From the NCBI RefSeq assembly GCF_963678635.1, contig NW_026970671.1, forward strand, positions 1 through 64,000: a DNA stretch of 64,000 nucleotides, read 5' to 3'. Below the pieces are notes generated by a model. The model was not told where the DNA came from. It saw only the letters and a list, made by a program, of their open reading frames with translations, and did not search any database. The stretch comes from Symsagittifera roscoffensis. Lineage: Eukaryota; Xenacoelomorpha; Acoela; Convolutidae. The position numbers and the translations under genes were made by a program. Positions within the stretch are counted from its first letter, which is position 1. Each line of letters begins with the position of its first letter. Positions 1 to 11,584 of the stretch are shown piece after piece.

Positions 1-17
1 AACTCACATCACACACT

Positions 18-179
18 TTAAACCGGGTACCCATGATATCCTGTTACCTCCAAATCTTCAATGTTTTCAATTTCGAACTCAAATATTTGTTTTCTGAAGC
101 CTTTATCATACGCAGCACTAATGGATATGGGATTTCCTTGATAAACATTATAACCTCGCGCTACGTCTGCTGTCATCAT
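18..179 (-). CDS. short unidentified reading frame, possible single exon
   Basis: A 53-codon frame reads leftwards from an ATG pair (179/176) to a TAA at 18-20. It is less A+T-rich than its surroundings. The peptide contains RGYNVYQGNP, then DKGFRKQIFEFEI. The spacing of a GY..y.GNP block followed by a D.GFr..iF block faintly recalls N-termini of some secreted MACPF-type proteins, but this is from memory and weak. A GAG/GTAACA sequence near position 47 could be a splice donor, which would make this a first exon ending about nine codons before the stop. No signal peptide is visible, and the rest of any gene would lie beyond the left edge of the window. It could also be a chance frame. Confidence 0.3.
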   Translation of the reverse strand: MMTADVARGYNVYQGNPISISAAYDKGFRKQIFEFEIENIEDLEVTGYHGYPV

Positions 180-1363
180 TTGTGCCCTTTTTTTCTGTAT
201 TGAGAGATCTTAAATAAATATGTAGGTTTTTTAGTTACAAAAAACCCATGAGTAAGCGTTTGGTCTTTTTTGACGTGCGACTCTTTCTTATTTTTTTTTC
301 AGACAAGGATGATGTGTTGCAATGTTTGTTCCCTTTCCTCAGGAAATGGAAATTTCTCATTTTTGTTTCATTCGAAAGTCATAGCGTGAACATTTTTGTC
401 TTGGCTTAACCAACAATCATGAAGTGTGACAATGTCTACAAAATCTTTTGTCCAGATCAATTGACAGAGACTGATTGATAAAACCGTAATCTAAGAATTC
501 AATTAGATACAAAATTTAAAAACAAAACCGTACGAGTCAGGGTAAAGAAAATTCAGCTTGGCTGCCAAATCAAAAAAAAGTTTTGGATCCAATTGACAAG
601 AACTTAGACTAATGCGATCCTTTGAGAGCGTAGGTATTAGAGGTTGAGGCTAAAGTGGGGGTGGGGCATGGCTGACCCCATGTAATAGGATACGTCATAA
701 GTTTCCGGTCAGCCATGCTATGTATTAAGATAGGGAATAGAGCCTACAATCTTCTAAGATAGGGAATAGAGACTACAATGTATTAAGAAAGGGAATAGAG
801 CCTACAATGTATTAAGTTAGGGAATACCATTGGTAAGATTTCAGTGTGATGGTAAGAAGAACGAATTTATTTTGGTTCTGGTGTAGAAATGTCTAGCTTT
901 TCGCAAAATTTTTGGCGCGCGTTATCTAACTGTTAATTATCACTGGGTATTCACGTGTTGATTGTAGAACCAATATCTTTTTTTAGTTTTTTGGTGTATG
1001 GTAAGTCAATATTAAAAGTTTTTTGGGCAAAACTTAGAATTTTTATCAAGAAAATTTAAAAATTTTTCAAAAAAAACTTCGAAACACAATAAGATTTGTT
1101 ATAATTCGACATATTAACTAATTTATTAATTATTCTTTTTTTTTATTACTGGAAACAATGCTGATACCTACTGAAACTTCGAAAAACCAAATTTTTGAGC
1201 AAAAAATTAAATTGCAAAGAAAGTATATATATATCACTGCATCGTGTTTGAATTCTACCGCAACTTTATGGTATTCTACCAAAAAAAACACGGCTTCGTA
1301 CAAACATTTAATACATTGCATCACTTGTTAGAAAATTTTTACAGTGTGTGAGATCTTATAAGT
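180..1363. other. A+T-rich non-coding stretch
   Basis: No convincing coding frame is visible. The stretch holds many T and A homopolymers, a small 29-bp tandem repeat (721-826) and a short GC-richer patch near 640-720. Positions 1130-1324 are open on the minus strand for 64 codons, but the sequence is low in complexity and looks accidental. Confidence 0.6.
721..826. repeat. 29-bp tandem repeat, about 3.6 copies
   Basis: Units start at 721, 750, 779 and 808, each carrying AGGGAATAGAG followed by CTACAA (or a close variant). The fourth unit is partial. Copies differ at a few positions, so the array is not brand new. No function is evident. Confidence 0.85.
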
Positions 1364-3720
1364 TCAATGTTTTGTATGGATTCCATCATTTTGAACTTGT
1401 CGTTTGGAATAAAAATAGCTTAGTCCTTTCTTTGTTTGTTCATATGTAGCAACCTTATGACTTCTAGATCTGAACCCGCTGTTAATAGATCTGAGGTCAA
1501 CTGCTTCCTTGAGCACTCTCATGTACTTTGCCACAAGTCCCTCTCCAGAAAATTCTAGAACTCCTTTGTTCAAAATTTTACTGCTGAATTTGAACTTGTC
1601 TGACTTGTTGTCAGAGCAGCAAAAGTTTTGCTACAAAAGCATAGCAATTCTGTGCACCTAAATTCTTCTTTGAAAAACCTCGGCTCCCACTTATTATGCT
1701 TTTTATGGATAATGCAACACGTTCGAGAAAAGAAATTAGATTTTGCAAATGCCTTCAAATAGTCTCTGCAGTCATTTTCCCTCATTTTTCCCCAAATGAC
1801 TCTTTTTTTTCTGGTTGGATACAGTCATATAAGCTTTCTTCAGCAAGAGCCTAGTAAATTGAGTATGTGTCTATCTGAAACTCTTCAAATTTATTTGCAT
1901 CACGCATTTTGTCAAAGAACTTATAGTAGAAATCCATCGTTCTCAGTTTTGCATACTGAAAAATGAAAAAGTCAACAATGATGGGTTCTCGGTGCTCAAT
2001 GGTTGATTTCAACAACTCCACCTCATACAAGTCTTTTTCAACTTTTTTTAATCTTTCAAACAGTGGCTCGTTGATCGCTTTATGAATTTTTTCATCATTC
2101 AGATATATCGTAATGGTATGCCTGGTTCTATCCATGATCTGATATCCATAGGAGAAATTGTCTAAAATTTTCATTGTTCTGCAACAACACCTAATGAAGG
2201 TTTTCAACTCCTTCTCCTCTCGCGTCAACCACTGACTGGACGAAGTTATTGAAAGATTTTTGTGGAGTATGCTGAACAAAACGGTAAGTTCCGAAAAAAA
2301 ATTGAACAGAGGAGTTATGAATGTTCAGTTTTCTAGCTTGAAACTAGATACAGCTTTCTCTGGAGATGCTCTAACATTTCGTTTTTGACTCTGTATAACT
2401 CTTCATGTAATCACCAATACCATTTCTCCCAACCTCAGTGTTTGAAAATTGGAGGAAAGTTGGTAAAATTTAATTTTAGCTCATCAGGAAAATTTAAATT
2501 GCATTGAACTTTGCCAAAAAATGATCGATTTTTTGTTTTTGCAAGAAGGGTGTCTGTGAAAAGAAGTGGTAAAATCATCCCATTGCTTTGACACTGTCTT
2601 ACAGCGATAACAACAACCGTCCTCATTAAAACATAAAAACATGTGAAAAAGCTCCCAATTTTGCATTTTGGTCTTGTCGCCTGATAGAACGACATGACCA
2701 AATGCTCAAAGTTACGAGATCGGTGATGTCTAACTTGAAATTTTTACATATCAGTGTCGAATTCCCATATCATGAACAGTCCTTTTGGCATATCTTGACA
2801 CATCGAGAAAGGGTAAAGCTGGCTTGCATCAATTCTAACGATTGATTTTCCTATATTTGATGAACTTCTGATGAATGTCTCATCAACTACAGCTTTTCGT
2901 GTGAAAACAATTGAAGGTCCATCGGTCATGTCTTCTCGAAATTTTTCACACAAATCTTTTGCAAAATGGATGAAATTTGTAAATTAGATTGGTGTAGACA
3001 TATATTTGCTAGATTTGGAAGAGAACATCCAAGTTTAAACATATATATCCCCTTGTCATCATAAAACTGAATCATGGTTTGCATTACCTCCAGGGTTGGA
3101 GCAACATCCTCGTTATCGTACCCCTGCAAACAGTCATTCCGTTTTTCTTCCAAGTCCCTCTTAATTAATTGTAATTATCGAAACCACACGGAGACACAGT
3201 CTTAGTTTGAAGCTTTTTCAGTACTTGTTGTTCGTCAACCACACTTTTTCTCAGCTTCAATTAAACGACGAAGACTTTGTCTAGAGGATTGTTGTTTCTA
3301 ATTTTACTGAAAAAAGCTTCATACGGTGGCATTTCAGAAAAATGTTGACAAGCACTAAGTTCCGCTTTTAGTTTTTCACCATCTTCCCCTTCTTCCTCCA
3401 CAGTCTTGTTCAAGTCCGCTACATTATCACTCGGTTTCCGTTATTTTGTTCCATATTCCTGTCTCCGATGTCGTTGGAGAGAGTAGTAACTTGGGAACTC
3501 TTGTTCACCTGAAAGACAAACTGTCGAATGCTTCGAATTAGATTGAGCATTGTTCTTGACAATAAGGTAGTTCATCTCCCCTTTGATCTTTGTATCAAAT
3601 TGACCTTTTGGACACTTATGTTCCTCCTGCTTTCCACATCTCTTTCGATGTCTTGCAGCATCAGACCTCCTGTATTCATCCCCGTTTTTCTCACACATGA
3701 ATTTCTCAATTCGGTTAAGG
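1364..3720 (-). mobile_element. Polinton/Maverick relic: protein-primed DNA polymerase B
   Basis: Several overlapping minus-strand frames resemble Polinton PolB (DNA_pol_B_2 type) in the correct order. A zinc-finger-like N-terminal part lies at 3441-3698 (HRKRCGKQEEHKCP). The palm start is around 2744-2953 (KAVVDETFIRSSS then IDASQLYPFSMCQ, the SLYP-type motif A region). A later palm segment is at 1851-2279 (AKLRTMDFYYKFFDKM). The C-terminal tail is at 1364-1785 (FRSRSHKVAT then GIHTKH, matching the usual S.NH.v.t...K..LS..DdkR tail). The family replicates Polinton DNA from a protein primer. The copy is broken in roughly ten places and looks old. No terminal repeats or other Polinton genes are recognisable beside it, so the element ends are unknown. 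It belongs to a different PolB lineage from the copies at 37-42 kb and 52-58 kb. Confidence 0.85.
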
Positions 3721-5190
3721 ACAGGCTTTATCTAAAAAAGTGGGGTTTTTGGAAATGTTTCAGTATTAAAAACTTATAGTACGATATAAATCAAAATACG
3801 TATTTTTTTCTTTTTGCGAATTCCATTGATTGCTCCTGATTGGCAAAGAAAATTAATGATTTAGTTCGAAAAAAGAGCGTGTTTGTGCTAACAAGGACGT
3901 CCAATTATCCTTTTATGTAATATTGCCATTCTTTAAACAGAATTGACGTCACCACACATGCAATTTTGTTTTTATGGTAAGGACGTCATCGCCTACGCAT
4001 TTTTCCAAGGGTGGAGAAACTTGTAGATTTTTCCATTCTAGAAAATCAACAATCATAACTTTAAAATTCCTAGACAAAATTTTGCTTCAAGAACAATCAT
4101 TCAAAAAAATGTCAATTAAATATATCTTTGAGTTACTGTTTAAAAAAAGACAATATCTCGTGTGATATCCTTATTGATGAAATAGCTGTAGATTCTTACT
4201 TTTTCCCTAATTTTTTGGACGTTTATGTTGTCCAAAATAGAGTTCTTACACTAAGTAGAGGTCTTTTCAGGGAAACTTACTCAATCAAAGAGTTTAATTT
4301 TGATTCACAAATTGCATATCAAAGCTTCAAACTTACGACTGCATTGCACCTGTTGAAGAAAGAAATTTTGTTTGTTCTCGAAAATTTTAAATTGATCGAA
4401 AAGTCGTATGATAATATATCAAATTCTCTTTTTACACTATAGCCAAAAACCAAATTGGTCAAAACTACCGAGCAAAGTTCATTTTCCCCCCATTTCGTTA
4501 AAGATTTTCAAAAATTCAAAATTTTGCATAATAAGGTTTGTAATAAGATTTCCAGAGTTTTGCTATGAAAAATTCAACAATTTCGAGCTTTCCTCTCAAA
4601 TCTACATCTAAAAAATTAAATTGATTTGATGAGAGGACTTGCAGAGATGTTTCTTTAATTAAATTTCTTTCTTTGGTTACTTCTATCGGCAATAGTTTTT
4701 TTTTACAGCAAAAAACTTTTGGTCATTTATTTTTGCAATTGCGTTTGTGTATATTTTTTCTTATTTAGAAGATTTAAGTTTATATAGGTAAAATTTTGTC
4801 TGATTGGATACGACACTTTGTAAAAAAACCTTAATTGGAATATTTTTCTGATTGTAGACAAGTTTTAGCCAAGAATTCCATAAAAGGAAGCCGGAATCTG
4901 ATTGGATACGACTGTGATTCAAATAGGGAAAATCAATCCAGTATGGTGAAACCCACACAATCGAGATGAAGGTACCCCTAACTCCTAACTAAAAATCCTT
5001 TATTTTCAACTTAACTACCGTCAACTACCTCCTCTCTCAGCTCCAAATACTTTATTTTCAATTTAACTTCCGACAATTACCTTCCTCTCAACTGTAAATT
5101 TAGTTTTTTTTTCTGTACTTTTCCTCAACTTATTGCTAAGAAATGATCATCTCAGTGCAAAACAGCAACCTTAGGTAGAATTTTCATCTG
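3721..5190. other. A+T-rich stretch with weak open frames
   Basis: The longest open frame is 4128-4442 on the plus strand (104 codons, rich in Phe, Leu, Asn and Lys, no motif recognised). Its composition matches the A+T-rich background and it may be accidental. The word CTGATTGGATACGAC occurs twice (about 4800 and 4896), a minor dispersed repeat. Nothing else is identifiable. Confidence 0.5.
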
Positions 5191-5192
5191 AT

Positions 5193-5650
5193 CTAGTACA
5201 AATTGAAGTACGAAAAACTTTCTCTTGAGTTTTTCTGGCACGAATGGACATCCCAATCTAACTCTGGTACATGGTGGAGGTGATGTGAAGAGATTTCATC
5301 GCACATCATATGACGCAAGTACCCATGACAGAAAACCAACTTGGAGAAAGGCAAATGATGGAGGAAAGGGTTGAGCATGTGGGAATAAACTACCCCGAAA
5401 CTCCTGACTCTAGATATGTGGCTCAACCATTGGAAAATTTCATCTTTACCTGGGAGAGGGATTTGTGGACAACTCAATTACCATCGAAGAGGGTGAGGGT
5501 ATCTTTGAGCCGAGAACTCTAGTCAGCAAACCACCAACACAACCACCGGTGATGGCGGCAAGACCAACTTTGCGCTCCATTGAGAACTCGCACAGTTTTT
5601 GAGAACTCAGCTGCCCAACAGCTCTTTGATTTGTAAATATTTTGATTGAT
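5193..5650 (+). pseudogene. unidentified coding-like relic
   Basis: This patch has clearly higher G+C and a protein-like composition on the plus strand in more than one frame. Visible peptides include VGINYPETPDSRYVAQPL and FIFTWERDLWTT (frame of 5310-5522), and KPPTQPPVMAARPTLRS just downstream in another frame. The composition changes sharply at both edges. I do not recognise the family. Lying 1.5 kb from the PolB relic on the other strand, it could be another part of the same old Polinton or an unrelated host or transposon gene. It does not look intact. Confidence 0.4.
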
Positions 5651-7223
5651 TTCTTGTTTTTTGTAATAAAATTTCTTTACATCTAGCAATTTGATTTTAA
5701 CGAGATAGGAACAAAGAGATACGGTCATGGGAAAACTTGTTGAAAAATTTGCAAAATCGAAGTTTTTTTAAAAATTGCTAAAAAACGTTGTTGAAAATCA
5801 AACTTACTATGTAATTGGTAAACATTTTTACAAAATTTTGTTGTAAAGATGGCAAAAATTTGAACCAATTTTAACATATTTTAGAAAAATTTCACAACAT
5901 TTTTGGTTACATGATAAAAAATTCCTTGCAAATATTGCAAATATGTTTAAAACTTTATATAGTTTTTGCAACAGGCGAAACTTTTTTTAATATTTCTGGC
6001 ACCCTCGTTAAATAAATCAAAGAAAATTTCGTAAATTAGGAGAAAATTCCTTAAAAGTTTTCGCATTTTAGAGAAAATTGTTGCATTGTTGAAAATTAAA
6101 ATTAATGATAACCTTTGTTCTAACTTTGATTATTATTAAATTTCTTTTTTGCATGAACGTTGATTAAAAACATCGTATTACAACATCGTATACAGTGAAA
6201 ACCATTGTATTACGGTAGACAATAGCACTCAAAATTATCAATGATGAAAAATTTTCAGGATTTATTTAAAAATGAAAAATATTCAGGAATTAATTTATAG
6301 CTTGTTACGATATTTTTTTTCAGTTTTTTGCATATGCATAAGAAAAAAGAAGTTAGATTTTTGCATTTATTTTCTAAAAACCCATGCACTAATTAAAGAA
6401 ATCAAAGAAAATTGCGTAAATGAATAAAAACTTCATTAAAAGGTTTCGCGTTTTAAAGAAAATTGTTGCACTTTTGAAAACTAAAATTCATGAAATTCTT
6501 TGTTCTAACTTTGATTATGAATAATTTCGTTTTTTGCATGAACGTTGATCAAAAACATCAGAAAAACAATGTAATACGGTAGATAAAGAATTCAAAGTAA
6601 CCAATAATGAAAAATTTTCAAGAAATTTTTAATAATGAAAAATTTTCAGGAATTATTTAACAAGCTTGTTACATTTTTATTTTAGTTATTCGCATATGCA
6701 TTAAAAAAAGTTAGATTTTAGCATTTATTTTCTAAAAACCCAAGCAAAAACTTGCATCTAACACAAAAAATTGATAATTTTTTTTCACACCTGTTGAAAA
6801 AACCAAATCAAAAATTGCAACATGCGAGTTAAATTTTGCAAACGTGTTAAAAATACAAATTTATACGTTGAAAAAACTTTTGACTTGAATAAAATCGATT
6901 TTGGCAGAATTCTTATAAACAAATAATCAATTATTAATAGAAACCTTGACACGCTCACTTTTTACGGTACCATTACCATCAATGAAACAATCAACAATAT
7001 TCAACAAATCAATCTCATATTTTGAGTTTAAAACTTTTCGATTCCTTCCCAAAAAAGCTGATCCAAGAGTCTGAGTTGACGCAAGCTTCTGAGCAGAACT
7101 GAATTTTTGTGTCGCAGCAGGCGTTTCTTGGCAACACTGGGTAATTTTTACGGCACTCTACATTTCAAGTTGTGTTCGACTGCACGATTCAATTGATTGG
7201 AAACTTCGCCTCTTGATGAAATA
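5651..7223. other. A+T-rich non-coding stretch with tandem repeat
   Basis: Homopolymer-rich sequence without credible coding frames. Its main content is the roughly 0.37-kb direct repeat listed separately. Confidence 0.6.
5999..6745. repeat. diverged tandem duplication, about 0.37 kb x 2
   Basis: Copy 1 (5999-6385) and copy 2 (6386-6745) align end to end in direct orientation. Shared landmarks are AATCAAAGAAAAT near the start, GTTCTAACTTTGATTAT and TTTTGCATGAACGTTGAT in the middle, and TTTATTTTCTAAAAACCCA at the end. Many substitutions and indels separate the copies, so the duplication is old. Confidence 0.85.
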
Positions 7224-7493
7224 TTATTGGAATAAAATATGTATTTGTATACAGTCTACATTTTGGTAAGTGAAATGATTTTTATCTAATCTTTGCAAAA
7301 TTTGATCGAGCGATGATCCCACTCTTAATAAGTTAAGTGCATGATTTTCCAATGGGCAGAATGATGAATGCTTAGTGATACACAATAGTGTTGTGTGACA
7401 ATGAGATTCCATAAAAAATTTCCGAGTCAGAGATAGAAAGAGTTTTCGTATTGTAGTCCCAATAAAAGAACAATTTTTACGCCTTAAGAACAA
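7224..7493 (-). pseudogene. degenerate Cys/His peptide related to the 5.5-kb unit
   Basis: An 89-codon minus-strand frame. Its C-terminal 45 residues align with a plus-strand frame in repeat unit A (about 11,160-11,419). Shared features are C-x3-H-x3-C, then LE, then (V/I)G(S/T)S..QILQ.L.K, then Q.(V/I)DC. I count about 17 identities in 42 aligned residues by eye. The two loci lie on opposite strands 4 kb apart and their DNA is much diverged, so the peptide similarity suggests a shared ancestral coding sequence rather than recent copying. The family is unknown to me. A zinc-binding role for the Cys/His set is only a guess. Confidence 0.45.
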
Positions 7494-8553
7494 ATTAAGA
7501 GCAGATCTGTAATCTGAAAACCTCCGGAAACAAGCAAGAGAACGTAGTTCCTAACATCTACAATATCTAAAAGCAATAAAGTCTATTGTCAATTTAAGGA
7601 AATGTAGTTTTTGAAAGCAAGTTTTAGATTTATGCTTTTTGTATCATCTTCCAAAAGTTGTCCGGTTGGATTTACTTTACAAAAATTATCCTCAAAACAT
7701 CTGATTTTTTTCAAAAAAAATACCCAATATTTCAAATGATTACGAATTTTTCTATCGAGTTACCCATAAATATAAATCTTTAAGAATCTTTATGTCGGAT
7801 ATTTTCGCAAGATATACTTTATAACTAAATTTTACTAAAGTTATCTCAAATTTTCAAAGAATTAAATTTAGTTTCTATCTCACTTTAGCATTTTCTCAGT
7901 TTCTGCTTCATCTACTGTCTACCAAATTAATCTAATTTGAACAAACTTTTACTTGAAAATTGAACTTTGTTGGCAAAATGTATGGTTTCAACAAACATTC
8001 AATAATCCGAAGCAGAGATATTACCATTAGTCCTTTGCTAAAGTCTTTAAATGATTTTCTCGACCTCATAACTGTATATTGCTGTTTCAAGTCTGAATTT
8101 TTGTTTCAAACCTGAATTTCTGTTTTAGAGTAAACTTTCAGCTGAGAATGATGCGTTTCATTATCTTGAAATTTTCGAAGTTTAGCAAAAACATACATGT
8201 TTTTTTCATTTTTCAATATCATTGATCTATTTTTTTGAGAAATCATCAAAAAAACAATATAAAACCATAACTCTCAATAAGTCAAACCCCATTGTCTGCC
8301 TAAAAACGCTCATCTCTATGAACATTTTTACAAGTAATAAACACGGAAAATTTTAAAACAGTGATTACACAAAACCTTTTAATAAGTCGTTGTTTTATAA
8401 ATATCCAAGTTTTACAATTTTTAAGCAAATACTTAACTACTCATTAGCGTATGTTATACACTTTTACTACAATTTATCATTAGCGTATGTTATGCACTTT
8501 TACTACAATTTTATCGCAACAAAGTCTCCGCAAGCTTGTAACTAAGGTAGTTT
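7494..8553. other. A+T-rich non-coding stretch
   Basis: No credible coding frame or RNA gene. It ends with a 36-bp tandem pair at 8441-8512. Confidence 0.6.
8441..8512. repeat. 36-bp tandem duplication
   Basis: TCATTAGCGTATGTTATACA and its partner starting at 8477 differ at one base in this stretch, and both continue with CTTTTACTACAATTT. A recent local duplication. Confidence 0.9.
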
Positions 8554-8976
8554 TTACTGTTGGTAAAGGGTTTTCGGATCGAGTTCCATGGAAAGCTTCA
8601 CGACACTTTGAACTCGGTTTTTGCTGTCTTTATCATCAATCAAAATTTTTGCAAAAAAAATAAATGACAGTTCAGCTTTTGTGATGAAAACACTGTATGA
8701 ATTTTGACTAAATTCTGAGTAAAAACTTATATTCATAGTATTTTCTATGTTTTTGATAAAAGTAATTATTTTTAAGTTCTCTTGGTGTATGTTTGAAGAC
8801 TGCTGAGCACATAATTTAACATTATGTCGACAATGCTTATTCGTGAAATGAATAGTGATTTCTTCGCTACTATAAGTATAAAAGTTGCTGTTAGAAAACT
8901 TCAAAACAACAAAATATTCTACGATGTCGTGATGCGTGTACGCGAGTGTAATCTCTGCCATCTTCAAGACATGCAA
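8554..8976 (-). CDS. unidentified 140-codon open frame
   Basis: The frame starts MHVLKMAEITLAYTHHDIVE and ends with LDPKTLYQQ. It is long for the local base composition but contains no motif, signal peptide or clear membrane segment that I recognise. An overlapping frame on the same strand (8891-9211) and one on the other strand (8824-9012) mean chance cannot be ruled out. It lies just left of repeat unit A. Confidence 0.2.
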   Translation of the reverse strand: MHVLKMAEITLAYTHHDIVEYFVVLKFSNSNFYTYSSEEITIHFTNKHCRHNVKLCAQQSSNIHQENLKIITFIKNIENTMNISFYSEFSQNSYSVFITKAELSFIFFAKILIDDKDSKNRVQSVVKLSMELDPKTLYQQ

Positions 8977-11134
8977 CTCTTTCGTTTCTATTCAGTGACG
9001 GCACCTCAATAAGCAAAGAAAGATTAAATGGGAGATTTGAAATATACCAAAATTTTAGATGAGAAGTCTTGAGTAGCCTCAAAGAATGAATAAAAGTGAA
9101 TAAAAACAGAAAGAAAATCATAATGGATCTGCTATTTAGCCTAGCTGAAAAAAAATTATCAGATCTAACTATCAAATTATCAAATCTAGTTTTCAAAAGT
9201 TTTGCTATCAACCAATCAGAATCGAGAATGAATTATTCACAGATTTTAAATAACTTTGTAGATCAGAACCAAACTATGCTTGTGAAAATTCCTAATGGTT
9301 CATTTTTCTTTGAATTTTTCTAACATAACTAAGATAGAAAATTTGAAACCTTAGTGAGTTAAAGGAGATTTCTTGTCTGATTTATATTTTCGATACTCAA
9401 TTCATATTTTGAAAATTCGATCATTTTTTTTTATTTGTTCCTTTTCTAACCAGTGAAAAAAGAAAAAAACAAAATATACATTTTCATCACTTTCTTTTTG
9501 GAATATTGTGAAAAAAACAACCGGAAGTCTTTTAAATTTGGATAATCGATTAAAGAATATTCTGACAAAACTAGATTTTGTATCTGTATCAAAAATGAAA
9601 GATTAATCGAAATGATGTTCTCTATCATCATAGATTCTTGATAGACCACTGAATCTGACTTAACCCTTCTAGATGAAAACATTGTTGATAAATCTGGCAG
9701 TACTCTTATTCTCTAAAATCTCATCTCCATCTTTATAAAAAAACTTTTGAACTATATGTGTTTCTAAACAGTTTAAAACTAATACAATCTCCATCAACGA
9801 TATCTGTCCACCAATCTTTTAGTTTTTTGTAGTAGTTCAGCCTTAAAATCTGATAAACATCCCTTTCAGACATTGAAAACGCCTTTGATATATTTTTCTA
9901 CTTCAATAAGCAAAGGAACTTGAAAAAAAACGAGTTCTTGTACCATTTCGAATTTATTTTGTAATAACCCTGACCATAAAAATTTTTTTCCTTTTTTAGA
10001 GTCTAATTTGTTTTCAGGAAAATCATGTAGCTAATCAAAACCTCACATTAAGACAGAAGAAAATTGAAAACATTGAAAGTTAGAATTTCGAAAAAATAAG
10101 GATAATGATTTCAACTAAATATACATTCTTGTTTGTAATTATTTTTGAAATAAGAAAAATTTTAGCTAAATTTTGATGAAAGCTGCAATTAAATAGGTTT
10201 ATTGGTATTTTCGTGAACAAATACAGGAAAATCTTTTGATAATTGAGTATTGTTCTATGTCAATTCGGATTAAATTGTATAATTTTCGGACTTTTCTTCA
10301 GATATTATAGCTCTAAATATACACTTCAGTGAGAAAAAAATTTTGAAGCAAAAATAATTCAATTAATAAATTTACAAAACATCACAAACCAATACAGAGG
10401 CCTATAATTATAAGCAAATATGAAGTCTCTCAAAAGTTCGTACAGTTTTTTGAATTCGTTTAAAGTGTAGTTGACATAGTCAACTTGTTTCATTCCTTCA
10501 TTCTATTTTGTAGTGAAGAGTCGAATCTGAATATGTCGAAGCTTGTTCACACCGAGCTTCTTGATTGTGACACACACCTTCCTCATGTTGTATGTTGCTA
10601 CTTCATAAGTTCTATTACAGATGTCGAGTTGCTGATCCATATTTGATTCTTTGCCATAGTTGGCTTCATATACAGGTACGAGTCCAAAGTTTTCAGCATC
10701 GTGAATAACAGTATTTTGAATAACAGTGACTTTTCAATTTGTCCCAAATCATTTATTTTTAAGAGTTGAAAGCACGGTTCCAAGTATAACTTCCCCTTTT
10801 AGAATTTTTGGAACCAAACAAATCTCCCAATTCTTTTTTGATTTTTTGAAAACTTTTTTTTGAGTACTTTTTTGAAGAGCAAACTGATCAGTGAGGAAAA
10901 ATGGGAGAAAGGCGTTTGAGATTAAATGGAAATGGGAGCAAGCAGTATGGGTCATATGGATGTAGTACCAAATATGGAAGATTTTCTATGAAGTTTCCCT
11001 AAATGGAAATCGCGTAGGCGTTACTACTACTACTAGATAAATCCACTTTTTCCTGCAGAAACCATTCTTCTAAATGACAGCTGCTCCCCAGTTCTTATTC
11101 AGATTATGATAACAAATCTTTATTTTCTTTTTTC

Positions 11135-11419
11135 ATCGATTTTTAGGAAAAAAACATAGTAACCCAAGATTATTGTGTGTCTACTCACGATTGTTTTTGT
11201 TCCTTGGAAAAATGCAAGTTTCATTTATTTTTAATAGGAACATCTTTTAGCCAGATTCTTCAGAGTTTAGTCAAATATCAAAAAATAAATCAACAAATTG
11301 ATTGTTTTTACACTTTGTACAAACACAGATTCTGTTCAAGTTTTGTCACATCAGTGGGGAAGTATTCAATCAATTTATATGCTGTGTTCACCATTATTTA
11401 CGATGGAAATGAGCTATAA
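11135..11419 (+). pseudogene. degenerate Cys/His peptide in unit A
   Basis: The plus-strand frame carries CVSTHDCFCSLE, then IGTSFSQILQSLVKY, then QQIDCFY. The equivalent in copy B is open for 79 codons (16,710-16,949, TQDYCVSTHDSFCSLEKC). The copy C equivalent near 20,210 is more decayed. The same pattern appears on the minus strand at 7224-7493. The frame has no conventional ATG close to the conserved part, so an upstream exon or simple decay is possible. The family was not recognised. Confidence 0.45.
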
Positions 11420-11584
11420 GAAACACCAGGCATATCAATGAAACTACTCGTTCGGAAAAAAGTTCAAAAAACATTGTCTAAGTTCTAGTCAAAAACTTGT
11501 ATATACGCAAACTCTGGGCTCAGCTTTTTTTGACAGATTTTAAAAAATACAAAAATTGAATCTTTATTTTCAGATAATGAGAAG

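Noticed and set aside
4128-4442. 104-codon frame as a host gene
   Set aside because: Composition equals the A+T-rich background, there is no motif, and frames of this size arise often by chance in such sequence.
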